Part shown: positions 46,557-57,082 of the stretch, one piece after another
Numbering within the stretch: the stretch's first letter is position 1
Layout: every line of letters starts with the position of its first letter
Assembly: GCA_040217155.1 (NCBI GenBank)
Contig: JAVJNS010000018.1
Location: 1-64,000, forward strand
Reading direction: 5' to 3'
Length of the DNA: 64,000 nt
Source of the DNA: Pelagibius sp040217155
Lineage (GTDB): Bacteria; Pseudomonadota; Alphaproteobacteria; Kiloniellales; Kiloniellaceae
Translations under genes and position numbers: made by a program
The notes under the pieces: model-generated
Told to the model about the DNA's origin: nothing
The model's database searches: none
Seen by the model: only the letters and a program-made list of their open reading frames with translations

Positions 46557-47066
46557 TCAAAAACCTTCCTGACTGCCCGGCAATGCCTCGGGGTCGATTA
46601 CGGACTGCAGACGCCGCGCCGCCAACTGGGCGAACTGCAGTATGAGAGTGCGCCGTCGGGCCGCATTCAAGGAGAAGGCGGCTGATTCGCGGATTACCGT
46701 CGCGCCGTAGCCGTCGGCCGCCATTAGGCCCTGCTCCGGGGGAATTAGACCCTGCGGAAAGCCTTCCGGCACAGCGAAGTAAAAGTGGTCACAGTATTCC
46801 AGGTAATCCGGCCATTTCTGATCGGTACGGAAATCTTCGATGCTGGACTTGATCTCGACAATGGTGATGCGGCTTTTGGAATCGAGGCAGAAGAGGTCGG
46901 CACGCCTGCCGGAGCGCAGGGTGAATTCCGGCAGGCAAACCTGCCCGTGCGCAGCGAAGCTGCGGATCAAGCCGCGGCAAATCAATGCTGCGGCGTTTTT
47001 GCGGGTCAGTTCTGCCGCGGGATCGGCGGGTGGCCCGGCAAGGTGGCTGTTGGGCGGAACAGGCAT
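46557..47066 (-). CDS. mmcB: MmcB family DNA repair protein (DUF1052)
   Basis: 169 residues. The core is a PD-(D/E)xK-like nuclease fold: RRADLFCLDSKSRITIVEIK (about 52-71), with Asp and the ExK pair in place. SIEDFRTDQKWPDYLEYCDH (about 74-93) is characteristic of MmcB. In Caulobacter MmcB helps ImuA/ImuB/DnaE2 mutagenic repair and is SOS-linked. I did not see a clear LexA box. It lies 22 bp from the convergent hldE. Confidence 0.85.
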   Translation of the reverse strand: MPVPPNSHLAGPPADPAAELTRKNAAALICRGLIRSFAAHGQVCLPEFTLRSGRRADLFCLDSKSRITIVEIKSSIEDFRTDQKWPDYLEYCDHFYFAVPEGFPQGLIPPEQGLMAADGYGATVIRESAAFSLNAARRRTLILQFAQLAARRLQSVIDPEALPGSQEGF

Positions 47067-47141
47067 GGCCGCCAGGATAGCCTGTCCCCTCGGCGGCTGT
47101 CATGCGGGCGCGGCAATTCAGCCGCGTGGAAGGTGGTTTTT

Positions 47142-47552
47142 TTAGAGCACAGCCTGCAGCAGCAGGGCGGCGCCGGCCGCCGGCAGTATCCAGAGGGCGG
47201 CGGTGATCGTATGGCCCAGCAGGTTGAAGGGCCTGGAGATCGACCCGTCGCTGTAGAGACGGCCGAATGTCCGGCGCTCGCGGCCGAGCAGCAAAACCAG
47301 GTAGAATCGCCGGCGACCGATCGGCACGGAGCGGCGCACTTCGACCGCGTGCCGCGCCACGCCGCGGGCACCGAACATGGTCTTGATGGCATCCTGTTGT
47401 TCAGGTGAGAAGGACTCCGCGACGCGCGGGTCGATCCGTCTGAAGTAGTGTTCGATGAAAGGGTCGCGCGGCGCCGCTGGGTCCGTGCCGACAGCCGAAC
47501 CGCTGTTTGGGACGTGTTGGAGATCTTCCGGCGTCGCGGTCTGCTCAAACAT
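47142..47552 (-). CDS. Hypothetical protein with C-terminal membrane segment
   Basis: 136 residues from an ATG with GGGAG upstream. A Pro-rich N-terminus leads to HYFRRIDPRVAESFSPEQQ (about 35-53), then VRRSVPIGRRRFYLVLLLGR (about 72-91), and the protein ends in a single hydrophobic stretch (about 115-135, HTITAALWILPAAGAALLLQ). It would be tail-anchored in the inner membrane. I recall homologues in Rhodospirillales without a function. Confidence 0.6.
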   Translation of the reverse strand: MFEQTATPEDLQHVPNSGSAVGTDPAAPRDPFIEHYFRRIDPRVAESFSPEQQDAIKTMFGARGVARHAVEVRRSVPIGRRRFYLVLLLGRERRTFGRLYSDGSISRPFNLLGHTITAALWILPAAGAALLLQAVL

Positions 47553-47797
47553 GGAACCGGCTCCCTGCCATGCGTATCGGTGGTTGACCACAGATTGACA
47601 CGGCAGCGTTTAACAAGCTGTAAAGAAGTCTGCGCAATCTGACTTAAATACCAGCAATCTCAACTGGTTGAGCCGATGTGGCTGGACAATCGCAAAAGTA
47701 GAGCGGGATCGAGTTTCCGCCATGGGATGCAAACCCGGCTTCGGTTCCCTATATTCGCGGGGCCTGAAAAGTGGAACCCTTGGGTGGAGGTTATCGA

Positions 47798-48388
47798 ATG
47801 GCGTCTCCCGCGCCGGCTTGGTCGCGGCCGATGGTGGACTACGGCCCCCTTGCCGCATTCTTCGTCGTCTATTGGCTGCGCGACCTGACCGCCGCCACGG
47901 TTGCGATCATGATTGCGACGGCGGTGGCTTTGGGTTTGTCGCTGGCAATTGAACGGCGTGTGCCGCTGATGCCCCTGGTGACGGCGGCCATCGTCGGTGT
48001 GTTTGGCGGCTTGACGCTGTGGTTGCAGGATGAAACTTTCATCAAGATGAAGCCGACGATCGTGCAGCTTATCTTTGCTTCTGTCCTGCTCGGTGGGCTT
48101 GCATTCAAGCGACCGCTGCTGAAGCCGTTGCTCGGCTCCGCCTGGGCGCTGGAGGATGCGGGTTGGCACAAGCTGTCGCTGCGATTCGCGCTATTCTTTC
48201 TTTTCATGGCGGCCTTGAACGAAGTGGTCTGGCGTACCCAGTCAACGGACTTCTGGGTGACCTTCAAGGTCTTCGGCATCATGGCGCTTACCTTCGTCTT
48301 CGTGGCCATCCAAGTTTACTTCATGCGCAGCCACATGATCTCGCCGGACGACGACGATGCGGAGAAGAGCGGCCAGCAAGGGAATTAG
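47798..48388 (+). CDS. yciB: YciB/IspZ-family inner-membrane septation protein
   Basis: 196 residues from an ATG with GGAGG seven bases upstream. Five predicted membrane segments begin with YGPLAAFFVVYWLRDL (about 14-29). The signature LQDETFIKMKPTIVQLIF (about 77-94) and the later WAALNEVVW-like segment (FMAALNEVVWRTQSTDFWV) are typical of YciB. The protein interacts with division and envelope synthesis components. Charged C-terminal tail. Confidence 0.9.
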   Translation: MASPAPAWSRPMVDYGPLAAFFVVYWLRDLTAATVAIMIATAVALGLSLAIERRVPLMPLVTAAIVGVFGGLTLWLQDETFIKMKPTIVQLIFASVLLGGLAFKRPLLKPLLGSAWALEDAGWHKLSLRFALFFLFMAALNEVVWRTQSTDFWVTFKVFGIMALTFVFVAIQVYFMRSHMISPDDDDAEKSGQQGN

Positions 48389-48596
48389 ACACCGGCAAGC
48401 GTTGTATCCGCGCCTGGTGATTCTCGCTGCCTCACTCGCTGCCTCAAGGGCTACCTCCTTGGCGTGATTGATTCTCCGCGCCGGGCCTTCCCATACTTTG
48501 CTGGACGAGATCCGTGGCAGGGGCAAAGCCTTGCCGGGGTGGTCGTCGCCGGCCCGCCGCTCTGTCGGCCGGGAATTCCGGATAGAGGGCTGGGCT

Positions 48597-49169
48597 ATGG
48601 GGCCAGATACGCACGAGATTGTTCATGCTTTCACCAGGGGCACGCCCGTGGAGCGACAGGCGGTGCTGGCGGCTCTGCCACCCAGTATGACGCGCGATGT
48701 GGCTTTGCAGTTGGCGGGCTCTGACGAGCCCGGCATCGCGGTGGTGGCCCTCGACCAGGTGACCGCCGACCATGTGGGCGACCGCAATCCTGAAACCGGC
48801 CTCCAGCTCGCCGTCGCCTGCTATCAGGTCTGCCGACGGTTGTTCGAAAGCTATGGCGCCGGTCCTGCCCAGGTCTATGTGAACATAGGCGGTCGGAGCG
48901 CCCACTTCGCTGTCACCGCCCTGCGCCGCAGCGGCGACTACTCGGCGATCCTCGAACTGCTCGACGAGGCCCTGCCTTGGCTGGAGCGCGCGCGCCACCG
49001 CAGCCATCTGAATGACCTGGCGATCGCCCGTATCGAGGCGCATCTGCAACTCGGACGGCCCGACTCTGCCGCGGTGCTGTTGGCGGCGGTGCCGGAGGAA
49101 TCGCGCGGTCAGGATGTGCGCTTCGCGTCCCTGCGGCTGCGTTTGCAAGAGCTGTCCGAGGAAGATTGA
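48597..49169 (+). CDS. Hypothetical helical protein
   Basis: 190 residues from MGPDTHEIVHAFT; GAGGG lies just upstream, and the open frame earlier is not protein-like. It is all-helical and rich in Ala and Leu, with a TPR-like rhythm (RRSGDYSAILELLDEALPWL about 117-136, then LNDLAIARIEAHLQLGRPDS). It looks like a small scaffold or a repeat domain detached from a larger protein. No catalytic motif or signal is seen. I do not recognise a family. Confidence 0.55.
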   Translation: MGPDTHEIVHAFTRGTPVERQAVLAALPPSMTRDVALQLAGSDEPGIAVVALDQVTADHVGDRNPETGLQLAVACYQVCRRLFESYGAGPAQVYVNIGGRSAHFAVTALRRSGDYSAILELLDEALPWLERARHRSHLNDLAIARIEAHLQLGRPDSAAVLLAAVPEESRGQDVRFASLRLRLQELSEED

Positions 49170-49200
49170 TGTGGCTGCGGTTCCTGTGGCGGCTGTCTTC

Positions 49201-49242
49201 AAAAAAACGAAGATGGCCGGCACCGCATCGGCGGTGCCGGCC
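49201..49242 (-). terminator. Candidate terminator for panE
   Basis: A perfect 12-bp GC-rich stem (49215-49226 with 49231-49242) closes a 4-nt loop. On the minus strand it is followed 7 nt later by seven T (49201-49207). The stem lies 73 bp after the panE stop. The gap before the T-run makes it less certain than the rpsT terminator. Confidence 0.6.
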
Positions 49243-49314
49243 GGCATGGGTCGGAAAGTGCTGCCTGGCGATGGATTGCCGCAGCGGGGCCTTGCGTAGA
49301 GTAAGGCCGGGAGG

Positions 49315-50328
49315 TCAGGCGGCTGCCGCGGCAGGTTGCTCGGGAAACACCGGATAGAGGCCCTGGCTGCGGCCGAGCTGTTGGACCAGGGCAAGAACAC
49401 TGTCGATATAGGGGGTGTCGGCGCCAATCAGGCGGCCCATCTCCTGCACCGCAGTGACCAGGGCGTCGATCTCCATGGGGCGGCCGCACTCCAGATCCTG
49501 CAGCATGGAAGTGCGGTGCGGGCCGACTTTCGCGGCGCCATTGATACGCCGTTCGATATCGACCCGGAAATCCGCGCCCAACCGGCGCGCAATGCCTTCG
49601 GCTTCTGACATCATGGCCCGTGCCAGGGCGCGGGTTCCGGGGTCGGTGGCAACCACATCCAGCGTCGCTCGAGTGAGGGCGCTGATGGGATTGAAGCAGA
49701 GATTGCCCCAGAGCTTGAGCCAGATTTCGTCGCGGATGTTTTCCAGCACCGGTGCCTTCAAGCCAGCGTCGGTGAGCGCCGCGCTTAGCGCGGCACAGCG
49801 CGGCGAGAACGACCCATCCGGCTCGCCGAGGGCGAACTTGTCGCCGTAGATGTGTTTGATGATGCCTGGCGCAATGATCTCCGTTGCCGGATAGACCACA
49901 CAGCCGATGGCGCGGCGCGGGCCGATTGTGGCCCACTGGCGGTCGCCGGGGTCGACGCTGGACAGCCTGCGGTCGGCAAAGGCGTTGTCGAGGCCGTGGA
50001 AATACCACCAGGGAACGCCGTTCTGGCAGGTAACGATTGCGGTTTCGGCCCCCAACAGCGGCTTCATCTGCGCCGCCACTTCCCAGGCTTGGTGGGCCTT
50101 TAGAGCGACGATGACAAAGTCCTGCGGGCCCAGGTCGTCCGGCTTGTCGGTCGCGGTGACCTGAGCGACTCGCTCCTGACCGTTGATCTGCAGCTTCAGG
50201 CCGTTTTCACGCATCGCGGCCAGGTGCGCACCGCGGGCGATCAAGGATACCTCCAGGCCGGGTGTCTGGGCAAGCAGAACCCCGAGATAGCCGCCGATCG
50301 CGCCGGCGCCGTAGATACAAACCTTCAT
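49315..50328 (-). CDS. panE: 2-Dehydropantoate 2-reductase (ketopantoate reductase) family
   Basis: 337 residues. The NADPH motif is YGAGAIGGYLG (about 5-15); the catalytic Lys is in VIVALKAHQAWE (about 71-82) and the Asn and Glu side in IWLKLWGNLCFNPISAL (about 192-208). The C-terminus has GRPMEIDALVTAVQEMG (about 282-298). The same fold serves other keto-acid reductases, so pantoate synthesis is likely but not certain. It is divergent from a LysR-type gene across 173 bp. Confidence 0.85.
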   Translation of the reverse strand: MKVCIYGAGAIGGYLGVLLAQTPGLEVSLIARGAHLAAMRENGLKLQINGQERVAQVTATDKPDDLGPQDFVIVALKAHQAWEVAAQMKPLLGAETAIVTCQNGVPWWYFHGLDNAFADRRLSSVDPGDRQWATIGPRRAIGCVVYPATEIIAPGIIKHIYGDKFALGEPDGSFSPRCAALSAALTDAGLKAPVLENIRDEIWLKLWGNLCFNPISALTRATLDVVATDPGTRALARAMMSEAEGIARRLGADFRVDIERRINGAAKVGPHRTSMLQDLECGRPMEIDALVTAVQEMGRLIGADTPYIDSVLALVQQLGRSQGLYPVFPEQPAAAAA

Positions 50329-50463
50329 CGCCTCCGTCCTCCAGTTCTCGTTTGCCGTGTTACAAATGACTTTTCATGGGGTTAGGATTGTCACGCGACC
50401 ACTTGCGCGGCGCGGCTGCACACCTGATTTCTTCGTAATTGGAACCCAGATTGCGATCGAAGG

Positions 50464-50478
50464 GAATTGCAGCAATTC
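50464..50478. promoter_or_regulatory. Palindromic operator candidate between panE and the LysR gene
   Basis: GAATTGCAGCAATTC: perfect 7-bp arms around one base. It lies 24 bp before the LysR start, next to a TATAAA-like -10 (50488-50493) that is so close to the ATG that the mRNA would be almost leaderless. LysR-type regulators often bind such sites in divergent promoters. Confidence 0.5.
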
Positions 50479-50501
50479 TCATTGGAGTATAAATTTTTGT
50501 A

Positions 50502-51425
50502 ATGGCTTCCTTGCGCCGTAAACTGCCGCCAGCCAACGCGCTAGTGACCTTCGAGGCGGCAGCGCGCCATCTGAACTTCACCCGTGCCGCAGCGGAACTC
50601 CTGGTCACCCAGGCTGCGGTGAGCCGTCAGGTGCATCTGCTGGAAGACAACCTCGGCGTTCTGTTGTTCGAGCGCCGCGGCCGGGGGCTCAGTCTCACGG
50701 CGGCCGGCCGGCGCCTCCATGAGGCGGTGACCATGGGGCTCAGTCACATCGCCAACACTGCCGCTGACCTGCGCCGGATCCGCCGCGAAGGAGAGTTGAC
50801 GGTCTCCACCAGCGTGACCTTCGCCAACTACTGGCTGATGTCGCGGGTGGCGAAATTTCGGGCCGCCCATCCCGAAGTGCAGCTGCGCCTGGTGGCGTCG
50901 GCGCCGGTACGCGACCTTACCGCCTCAGGCATTGACCTGGCCGTGCGCTATGGCCGCGGCAAATGGACGGGCGCGGAGGCGCTGCACCTGCTCGACAACC
51001 AAGTCTTTCCGGTTTGCGCACCCAGTTACATGGCGCAGCGCCGGCCGTTGCAGTCGGTCACCGATCTGCTGGAGGAAACGCTGTTGCACCTGGTGGAGTT
51101 CGACAGCAACTGGGTATCCTGGGAGGCTTGGCTGGCGGCCTTGGGGGTGCGGGCGCCGATGCGTGGGCCGAGCCTGGAGTTCGACAACTACCTTGTGCTT
51201 ACCCAGGCGGTGCTTGACGGGCAGGGAATCGCCTTGGGCGGCGGGCGCCTGGCGGAGGACTTTCTCGACCGCGGCCTCCTCATTCGGCCCATCGAGGCGA
51301 TGCTGCGCTCCGAGCAGTCTTTCTTCCTGCTGGTCCCCAGGGATCAGCCGCTGACCGAGCAGGCCGCAGCCTTCCGCGACTGGATCCTGGTGGAGGCGAA
51401 GGAGCGCACGACGAAAAGCGTTTAG
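50502..51425 (+). CDS. LysR-family transcriptional regulator (GcvA-like)
   Basis: 307 residues. The helix-turn-helix is FTRAAAELLVTQAAVSRQVH (about 26-45), preceded by NALVTFEAAARHLNFT and followed by ERRGRGLSLTAAGR, close to GcvA. The C-terminal periplasmic-binding-like domain (about 95-300) has the GcvA-type SGIDLAVRYGRGKW. The inducer is unknown. Divergent transcription with panE suggests that it regulates panE. Confidence 0.9.
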   Translation: MASLRRKLPPANALVTFEAAARHLNFTRAAAELLVTQAAVSRQVHLLEDNLGVLLFERRGRGLSLTAAGRRLHEAVTMGLSHIANTAADLRRIRREGELTVSTSVTFANYWLMSRVAKFRAAHPEVQLRLVASAPVRDLTASGIDLAVRYGRGKWTGAEALHLLDNQVFPVCAPSYMAQRRPLQSVTDLLEETLLHLVEFDSNWVSWEAWLAALGVRAPMRGPSLEFDNYLVLTQAVLDGQGIALGGGRLAEDFLDRGLLIRPIEAMLRSEQSFFLLVPRDQPLTEQAAAFRDWILVEAKERTTKSV

Positions 51426-51821
51426 CGCACGGCGTTTAACGTGATTTGCACGCTCTAAGTCTTACCTGCGGGGATGTCCGCCGCGCTATTTGAGGCGCAC
51501 TGCCACCTCAATGGTGACGCCGCGACGCGCCCTCGGCGCCCTCAAATCTACGCGCCGGTGCAAAGTGGCGACAGGGCAACCCCCTGTCAAAATGAATATA
51601 ATCAAAAAATCAATGATAACTAACTTTATTGATTATTAAAGGCTGCGCGTATAAATAGCAAAGTTAATTGTTTATCAGCAGCGGAGAGCAAACCAACTCC
51701 TTTCGATTGCACGAGCAGTCAAAGTTCTCAATCTGAAGGAATTATCGGTCGATTGACGCGGAATCGTCAGGATTTCGCATTTGAAGCGCAAGGTGGTGTG
51801 CAGATTGGGAGCAGGCAACTA
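51426..51821. other. AT-rich gene-free region before the 365-residue protein gene
   Basis: Normal GC content to about 51585, then an abrupt AT-rich stretch (about 51590-51690). The latter holds the inverted repeat AATCAAT (51608-51614) / ATTGATT (51628-51634) and a -10-like TATAAA (51650-51655). This is the strongest base-composition contrast in the window. It could be a regulated promoter or a small acquired segment. No gene is supported. Confidence 0.6.
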
Positions 51822-52919
51822 ATGGTCGGAATATCGTGGAAGAACCGCGGCAAGACTGTCGGCAACACTCATCTGCGATCCTATTCCAAGGCGCCGATCT
51901 GGAAAGATGCGCCGGTGGACAGCGACCCGCCCGATGCGGACTCGCTCTATCGGCTTTCGCTCAGCGGTCTGCCCTTCAAGACGGCGGGGCTGCGCAAGGC
52001 GCGGCTGATCAAGAACACGAACTTCGACGGTGTAATCGAGCTGTTTTACGATGAGAAGGCCGGCAGCGGGCAGATATCCCCCAATCGCCTTTCGGAAATC
52101 TTCCTGTTCGACTCACGCAACAACAGCGATCTCGAGTTGATCGAACAGCTGAGTCAGCTCAGCAGCTACGACGTTTACACGGTGCGCGTGGCGCTGCGGC
52201 GCCTCGGGCTCGAGGTCGAAGATCATACCGCGCTGCAGTTGTCGCCCGGGCTGAGCCGGACGTTGGTGCCTCACATGAAGAGCTTCACCCGGCCGCTCAT
52301 TCGCGCGGTTTATGGTGAGGACGCCGAAGAGCCGGAGGATCTCCGCAACATGGTGAGCCTCTTCAAAACGCCGGACGTCGAGCTGGCCCGGCGCAATCTG
52401 CAAAGGCTCTCGAACAGGATGCGCATCGACGTCTCCGCCATCCCCAAGTTTCTTGAAGACTATGGCGACGTCTATCTCTCGCTGGCCTACTACCAGTACT
52501 GCCTGGATCAGAGTCGGCCGCAGATCATGAGTTTTCTCGACACCATCGAAGAGATGCAGTCCAGCCCCAGCCTGCGCCAGACCGCCAATCTGATGGCCGC
52601 CTGCAAGTCACTGGAGAACAAGGTCACTGGCATCGTGAATGACGTCGGCGACATCCTGGAGATGTTCCGCCTGCGCACCACCGACATGTGGGAGCAGATG
52701 TCCGAAGACACCTTTCGGCGCATGGAATCGATGATCATCGGCTACCAGAGCTGCATCGGCGGCGCGCTCTGCATCATTACCGTCAAGATGGATGCCTGGA
52801 ACCGCCAGTTTCCCCAGAAGGGCATCGGCGGCCCTTGGAGTCGCGCCGATTTCCTCATGACCTCCATGCGGCCCGGGCTCGAAAAAGTCGAGAGAATCGA
52901 CTACAGCGACATCGCCTGA
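51822..52919 (+). CDS. Hypothetical protein of unknown family
   Basis: 365 residues from an ATG with GGAG upstream; a TTG at 51753 with AAGGA upstream would add 23 residues. No signal peptide, membrane segment or catalytic motif that I recognise. The N-terminal 120 residues are mixed alpha/beta (GLRKARLIKNTNFDGVIELF), the rest mainly helical, with coiled-coil potential around ENKVTGIVNDVGDILEMFRL (about 267-286). Codon use is like the neighbours, so the AT-rich upstream block does not extend into the gene. Convergent with the NeuD-like gene (7-bp gap). Confidence 0.7.
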   Translation: MVGISWKNRGKTVGNTHLRSYSKAPIWKDAPVDSDPPDADSLYRLSLSGLPFKTAGLRKARLIKNTNFDGVIELFYDEKAGSGQISPNRLSEIFLFDSRNNSDLELIEQLSQLSSYDVYTVRVALRRLGLEVEDHTALQLSPGLSRTLVPHMKSFTRPLIRAVYGEDAEEPEDLRNMVSLFKTPDVELARRNLQRLSNRMRIDVSAIPKFLEDYGDVYLSLAYYQYCLDQSRPQIMSFLDTIEEMQSSPSLRQTANLMAACKSLENKVTGIVNDVGDILEMFRLRTTDMWEQMSEDTFRRMESMIIGYQSCIGGALCIITVKMDAWNRQFPQKGIGGPWSRADFLMTSMRPGLEKVERIDYSDIA

Positions 52920-52926
52920 GTTTGTT

Positions 52927-53631
52927 CTACGGCCAGATCTTCACGTCGCCGGCGCACCCGACACGTTTGGCCGGAACCCCGACATAGAGGCCGTCCGGTT
53001 CGGTCGAGCGCGCCACCACGGCCCCAGCCCCGACCACGCAGCGCGGTGCAACCTGGACCGTGTCGCGCAGAGTCGTATTGATCCCCAGAAAGCAGTGGTC
53101 GCCGATCCCGCACTTGCCCGCCAAGGCGACGCGCGGGGCGAGAAACACATGATCGCCGATCCGCCCGTCGTGGGAGACATGAACGTTGGCGCGTAGGATC
53201 GAGTTTTCGCCGATCCGCGAGAAGGCTTCGACCACGACATTTTCGAAAATCATCGAGCCCTCGCCGATCTCCAGGTCGGGCCAGAGTTGTGCGCGGCTGG
53301 AGATGTAGCTGGCGAAGCGGTAACCCTTGGCGCGGCTCTCGGCGAAGCGCGCGGCGCGCGGCTGGTTCACCTCGTGCGGGCCGATGGCGACAAGCAATTC
53401 ATGGCTGGCCGGCGGGAACGACTCCTCAACGGTCTCAAAGGGGACCAGCGGCAGGCCGAAAAGGGCGTTCCCCGGTATCCCGCCGCGGGGCATCTCGGCG
53501 GCCGTCACGGTGAAGCCGGCGACTTCCAGCGGGCTGTCGTGTGTCAGGCAGTAGCAAACCAGGCGCGCCAGTTCCTCGCGGCCGTAGAGCACGACCTTGC
53601 CGGTAGGGTTCATGGGCGTGCCGGTGTTCAT
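52927..53631 (-). CDS. NeuD-type sugar O-acyltransferase (left-handed beta-helix)
   Basis: 234 residues from MNTGTPMNPTGKVVLYG. The N-terminal Rossmann-like PglD domain (about 8-110) is followed by hexapeptide repeats: DLEIGEGSMIFENVVVEAFS (about 128-147), SILRANVHVSHDGRIGDHVF with the catalytic His (about 152-171), then VVGAGAVVARST and the terminal VGVPAKRVG. These acetyl- or formyl-CoA enzymes modify amino-sugars of glycans. No glycan cluster is adjacent; the GT8-like gene is divergent 185 bp away. Confidence 0.85.
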   Translation of the reverse strand: MNTGTPMNPTGKVVLYGREELARLVCYCLTHDSPLEVAGFTVTAAEMPRGGIPGNALFGLPLVPFETVEESFPPASHELLVAIGPHEVNQPRAARFAESRAKGYRFASYISSRAQLWPDLEIGEGSMIFENVVVEAFSRIGENSILRANVHVSHDGRIGDHVFLAPRVALAGKCGIGDHCFLGINTTLRDTVQVAPRCVVGAGAVVARSTEPDGLYVGVPAKRVGCAGDVKIWP

Positions 53632-53816
53632 GCGCTTGTCCCTGGACGGCGAAATACGGACCGGCCGGCGATTCCGGCGACTCGATCCCAGTACCCGCAG
53701 TCTAGCGGTTTCGGACAAATCATGGGTTAAGCTTTGGCTGGCGCCTGTGGCTCTTGCCGGTACGCTGTGTCGGCTTTTCGCCGCCGCTGCCTTTGCCGCT
53801 TTCCGAGGGGACCGCC

Positions 53817-54683
53817 GTGCCGTCCACGATCATAATTACCGCCGCCGATGGCGGCTATTTCGAGCTGCTGCGCGGCCTGATGCACTCCCTTGAGGTGCAG
53901 AGCGGCGGGCGGGACATTCCGCTGGGAGTCTTCGACCTCGGGCTGACGCAGGAGCAGCGGGGATGGCTGGCGAAGCGTGCCTCCGTCATCATCGAGCCGG
54001 GTTGGGATCTTGAGGTGCCGGAGCACGTGCGGGCGGAGCGGCCCCACGCCCGCGGCCTGACGGTGCGGCCCTTCCTGCCGCGCCATTTCCCGGGCTATGA
54101 TATCTATCTATGGATCGACGCCGATGTCTGGCTGCAGGACTGGCGCGGCGTCGAGCTTTACGGTCTAGGGGCGCAGCGCGGCTGCCTGACCGCCACCCCT
54201 CACAGCGACCGGGCCTATCGCGTGCGCTCCGACGTGCTCAGCTACCGCCGCCATCAGCTTCAAATCGGTTACGGGAAGGATCTCGCCGACCGACTGTTCC
54301 TGCAACACCATCTCAACGCCGGAATCTTCGCCGCGCCGTCAGATTCATCGGTCTGGGACGACTGGGCGGTGGCTTACCAGGAGGGGATCGCCGCCAGCGG
54401 CGGGGTCATGATGAGCGACCAGGTCGCGCTCAACGTCGCCTGCTTCCGGCACCGCCAGAAGCTTCAGATGCTGCCGGCGCTCTGCAACTGGCAGTGCCAC
54501 CTGGCGCTGCCGTTCTGGGATCCGGACGCGGGCAGGTTCTGCGAGCCGTTTCTGCCGCACCAGCCGATCTCGATGCTGCACCTGACCCACGAAACGAAGG
54601 GCGGGGCCTTCGACATCCGCGGGCTCGACGGCCGGCGCCGGCAGATGCGACTGCGCGCGCCACGGCGCGGGGCGGCCGCCTGA
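53817..54683 (+). CDS. Glycosyltransferase-like protein (GT8-type DxD)
   Basis: 288 residues from a GTG with GAGGGG six bases upstream. The start IIITAADGGYFELLRGLMHS and the metal-binding DxD in YLWIDADVWLQDW (about 98-110) fit a GT-A fold glycosyltransferase of the GT8 kind. FLQHHLNAGIFAAPSD (about 161-176) resembles the acceptor-side loop, and the C-terminal HLTHETKG (about 259-266) may supply the metal-binding His. Acceptor and sugar unknown. It pairs with the NeuD-like gene as a minimal glycan-decoration locus. Confidence 0.7.
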   Translation: MPSTIIITAADGGYFELLRGLMHSLEVQSGGRDIPLGVFDLGLTQEQRGWLAKRASVIIEPGWDLEVPEHVRAERPHARGLTVRPFLPRHFPGYDIYLWIDADVWLQDWRGVELYGLGAQRGCLTATPHSDRAYRVRSDVLSYRRHQLQIGYGKDLADRLFLQHHLNAGIFAAPSDSSVWDDWAVAYQEGIAASGGVMMSDQVALNVACFRHRQKLQMLPALCNWQCHLALPFWDPDAGRFCEPFLPHQPISMLHLTHETKGGAFDIRGLDGRRRQMRLRAPRRGAAA

Positions 54684-54719
54684 TACGACATGCTTCTTCA
54701 CGCTCAAACAAAGGAAGCC

Positions 54720-54796
<77 letters not shown>

Positions 54797-54927
54797 TTGT
54801 TAAGAGGCGCGGGCAACCCTGGTAGGCCACCCGGCAAATCGCGGCGACAATACTGCAAGACGACAGGCGGCGCAAAGGGCTTTGCCCCGTCGAATTCGCC
54901 TCGCCTCTTCTAGCAGGCCGCGTCGGC

Positions 54928-56020
54928 TCAGGGCGCGGCAGCGGTTTCTTCTTCCGGCTTTGCCGCTTCGGCCGGCCCCGGCGATCCGCTTTCCGCCGCT
55001 TCGCGGGACAGGGCGGCATCGGCATATTCCTCGGCGCGTGACGGCAGTGGCACCCTGCGGTCCCGAATCCAGGCGGCGATGTCGTCGATGACCACCTGGG
55101 CTTGCAGGTCGCGCAGCAGCATGTGCCAGCCCTCGGCATAGAGGGCGAAGCGCTGACGGCCGGCAGCCTCGGCAGGCAGGTTGCGCCAGAATTCGAAGGT
55201 CGGCTCGGCCGGCACGACTTCGTCGCGTTCGCCGTAGAGCAGCAGGGTGTCGGCGCCGATCTCCGGCGCCGCCTGTAGCGCCGCGTCCATCAGATTCACC
55301 AGGCCGTAAACGGCATCGACCCGGGTGCTCTTGATGAACAGCGGGTCGCGGCCGAGCGCGCGCAGCATCTCAATGTTGTCGGAGGCCTGGATGCCGAGGC
55401 CCCGGCCGGTGAACTTGGCCCAGGGAATAACCCGAGCGCCGAGCCACAGGGCGGCGCTCTGGTAGAACGGCATGGTCGAACGGGCCCAGACCGCCGGCGC
55501 GGCCAGGATGACGCCGTCCGCCGGTGGCGGCTCGGCGCCCGCCAGGGCGGCCAGGACCACCGCACCGCCCATGGACTCGCCGAGCAGATAGAGCGGCAGG
55601 CCGGGGTAACGCCGGCGCAGGAGTCCGGCGGCGGTGGCGAGATCGCCCGTCAGCACATCGATACCGGCCCAGAGACCACGGTGCGGCGCCGCGCCGAAGC
55701 CGCGCTGGTCGTAGGCGTAGACGATAAGGCCGGCGGCGGCGAGAACCGGGCCGGCCTCGGAAAAGGCGTGGCTGTAGTCGTTGAAACCGTGCAGGGCGAG
55801 CACCACAGCTTGCGGCCCGGTCTCCTCAGGGGGCTGCCACACGCGCAGCGGCAGTTCGCTGCCGTCAGTCGTGACAAAAGTGCTTTCGGTGAACGCCGGG
55901 CTGGTCAGTCCCTGGGCGGCGAGTCCCGGGCCCGGTGGCGCCAGGCGCGGCGCGCAGGCGCTGAGCAGCAGCAGGAGCGCCGGCAGCAGCACGGCCGGCC
56001 ACCTGCCGGGGTGGGCCGAA

Positions 56021-56034
<14 letters not shown>
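54928..56034 (-). CDS. Lipoprotein alpha/beta hydrolase (lysophospholipase/monoglyceride lipase type)
   Basis: 368 residues. A lipobox LLLLSAC (about 22-28 when started at 56034) indicates a membrane-anchored lipoprotein. The hydrolase has the oxyanion region LALHGFNDYSHAF (about 83-95), the nucleophile in YLLGESMGGAVVLAAL (about 149-164), the acid in LLYGERDEVVPAEP and the His in YAEGWHMLLRD. It would act on lysophospholipids or monoglycerides in the envelope. A Pro/Glu/Ala-rich tail follows. The gene overlaps the end of the ABC gene by 14 bp. Confidence 0.82.

Positions 56035-57082
<1,048 letters not shown>

Noticed and set aside
47105..47147. Stem CGCGGC/GCCGCG followed by a T-run as a plus-strand terminator.
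   Set aside because: The T-run is about 10 nt from the stem, and no plus-strand gene ends within 500 bp upstream.
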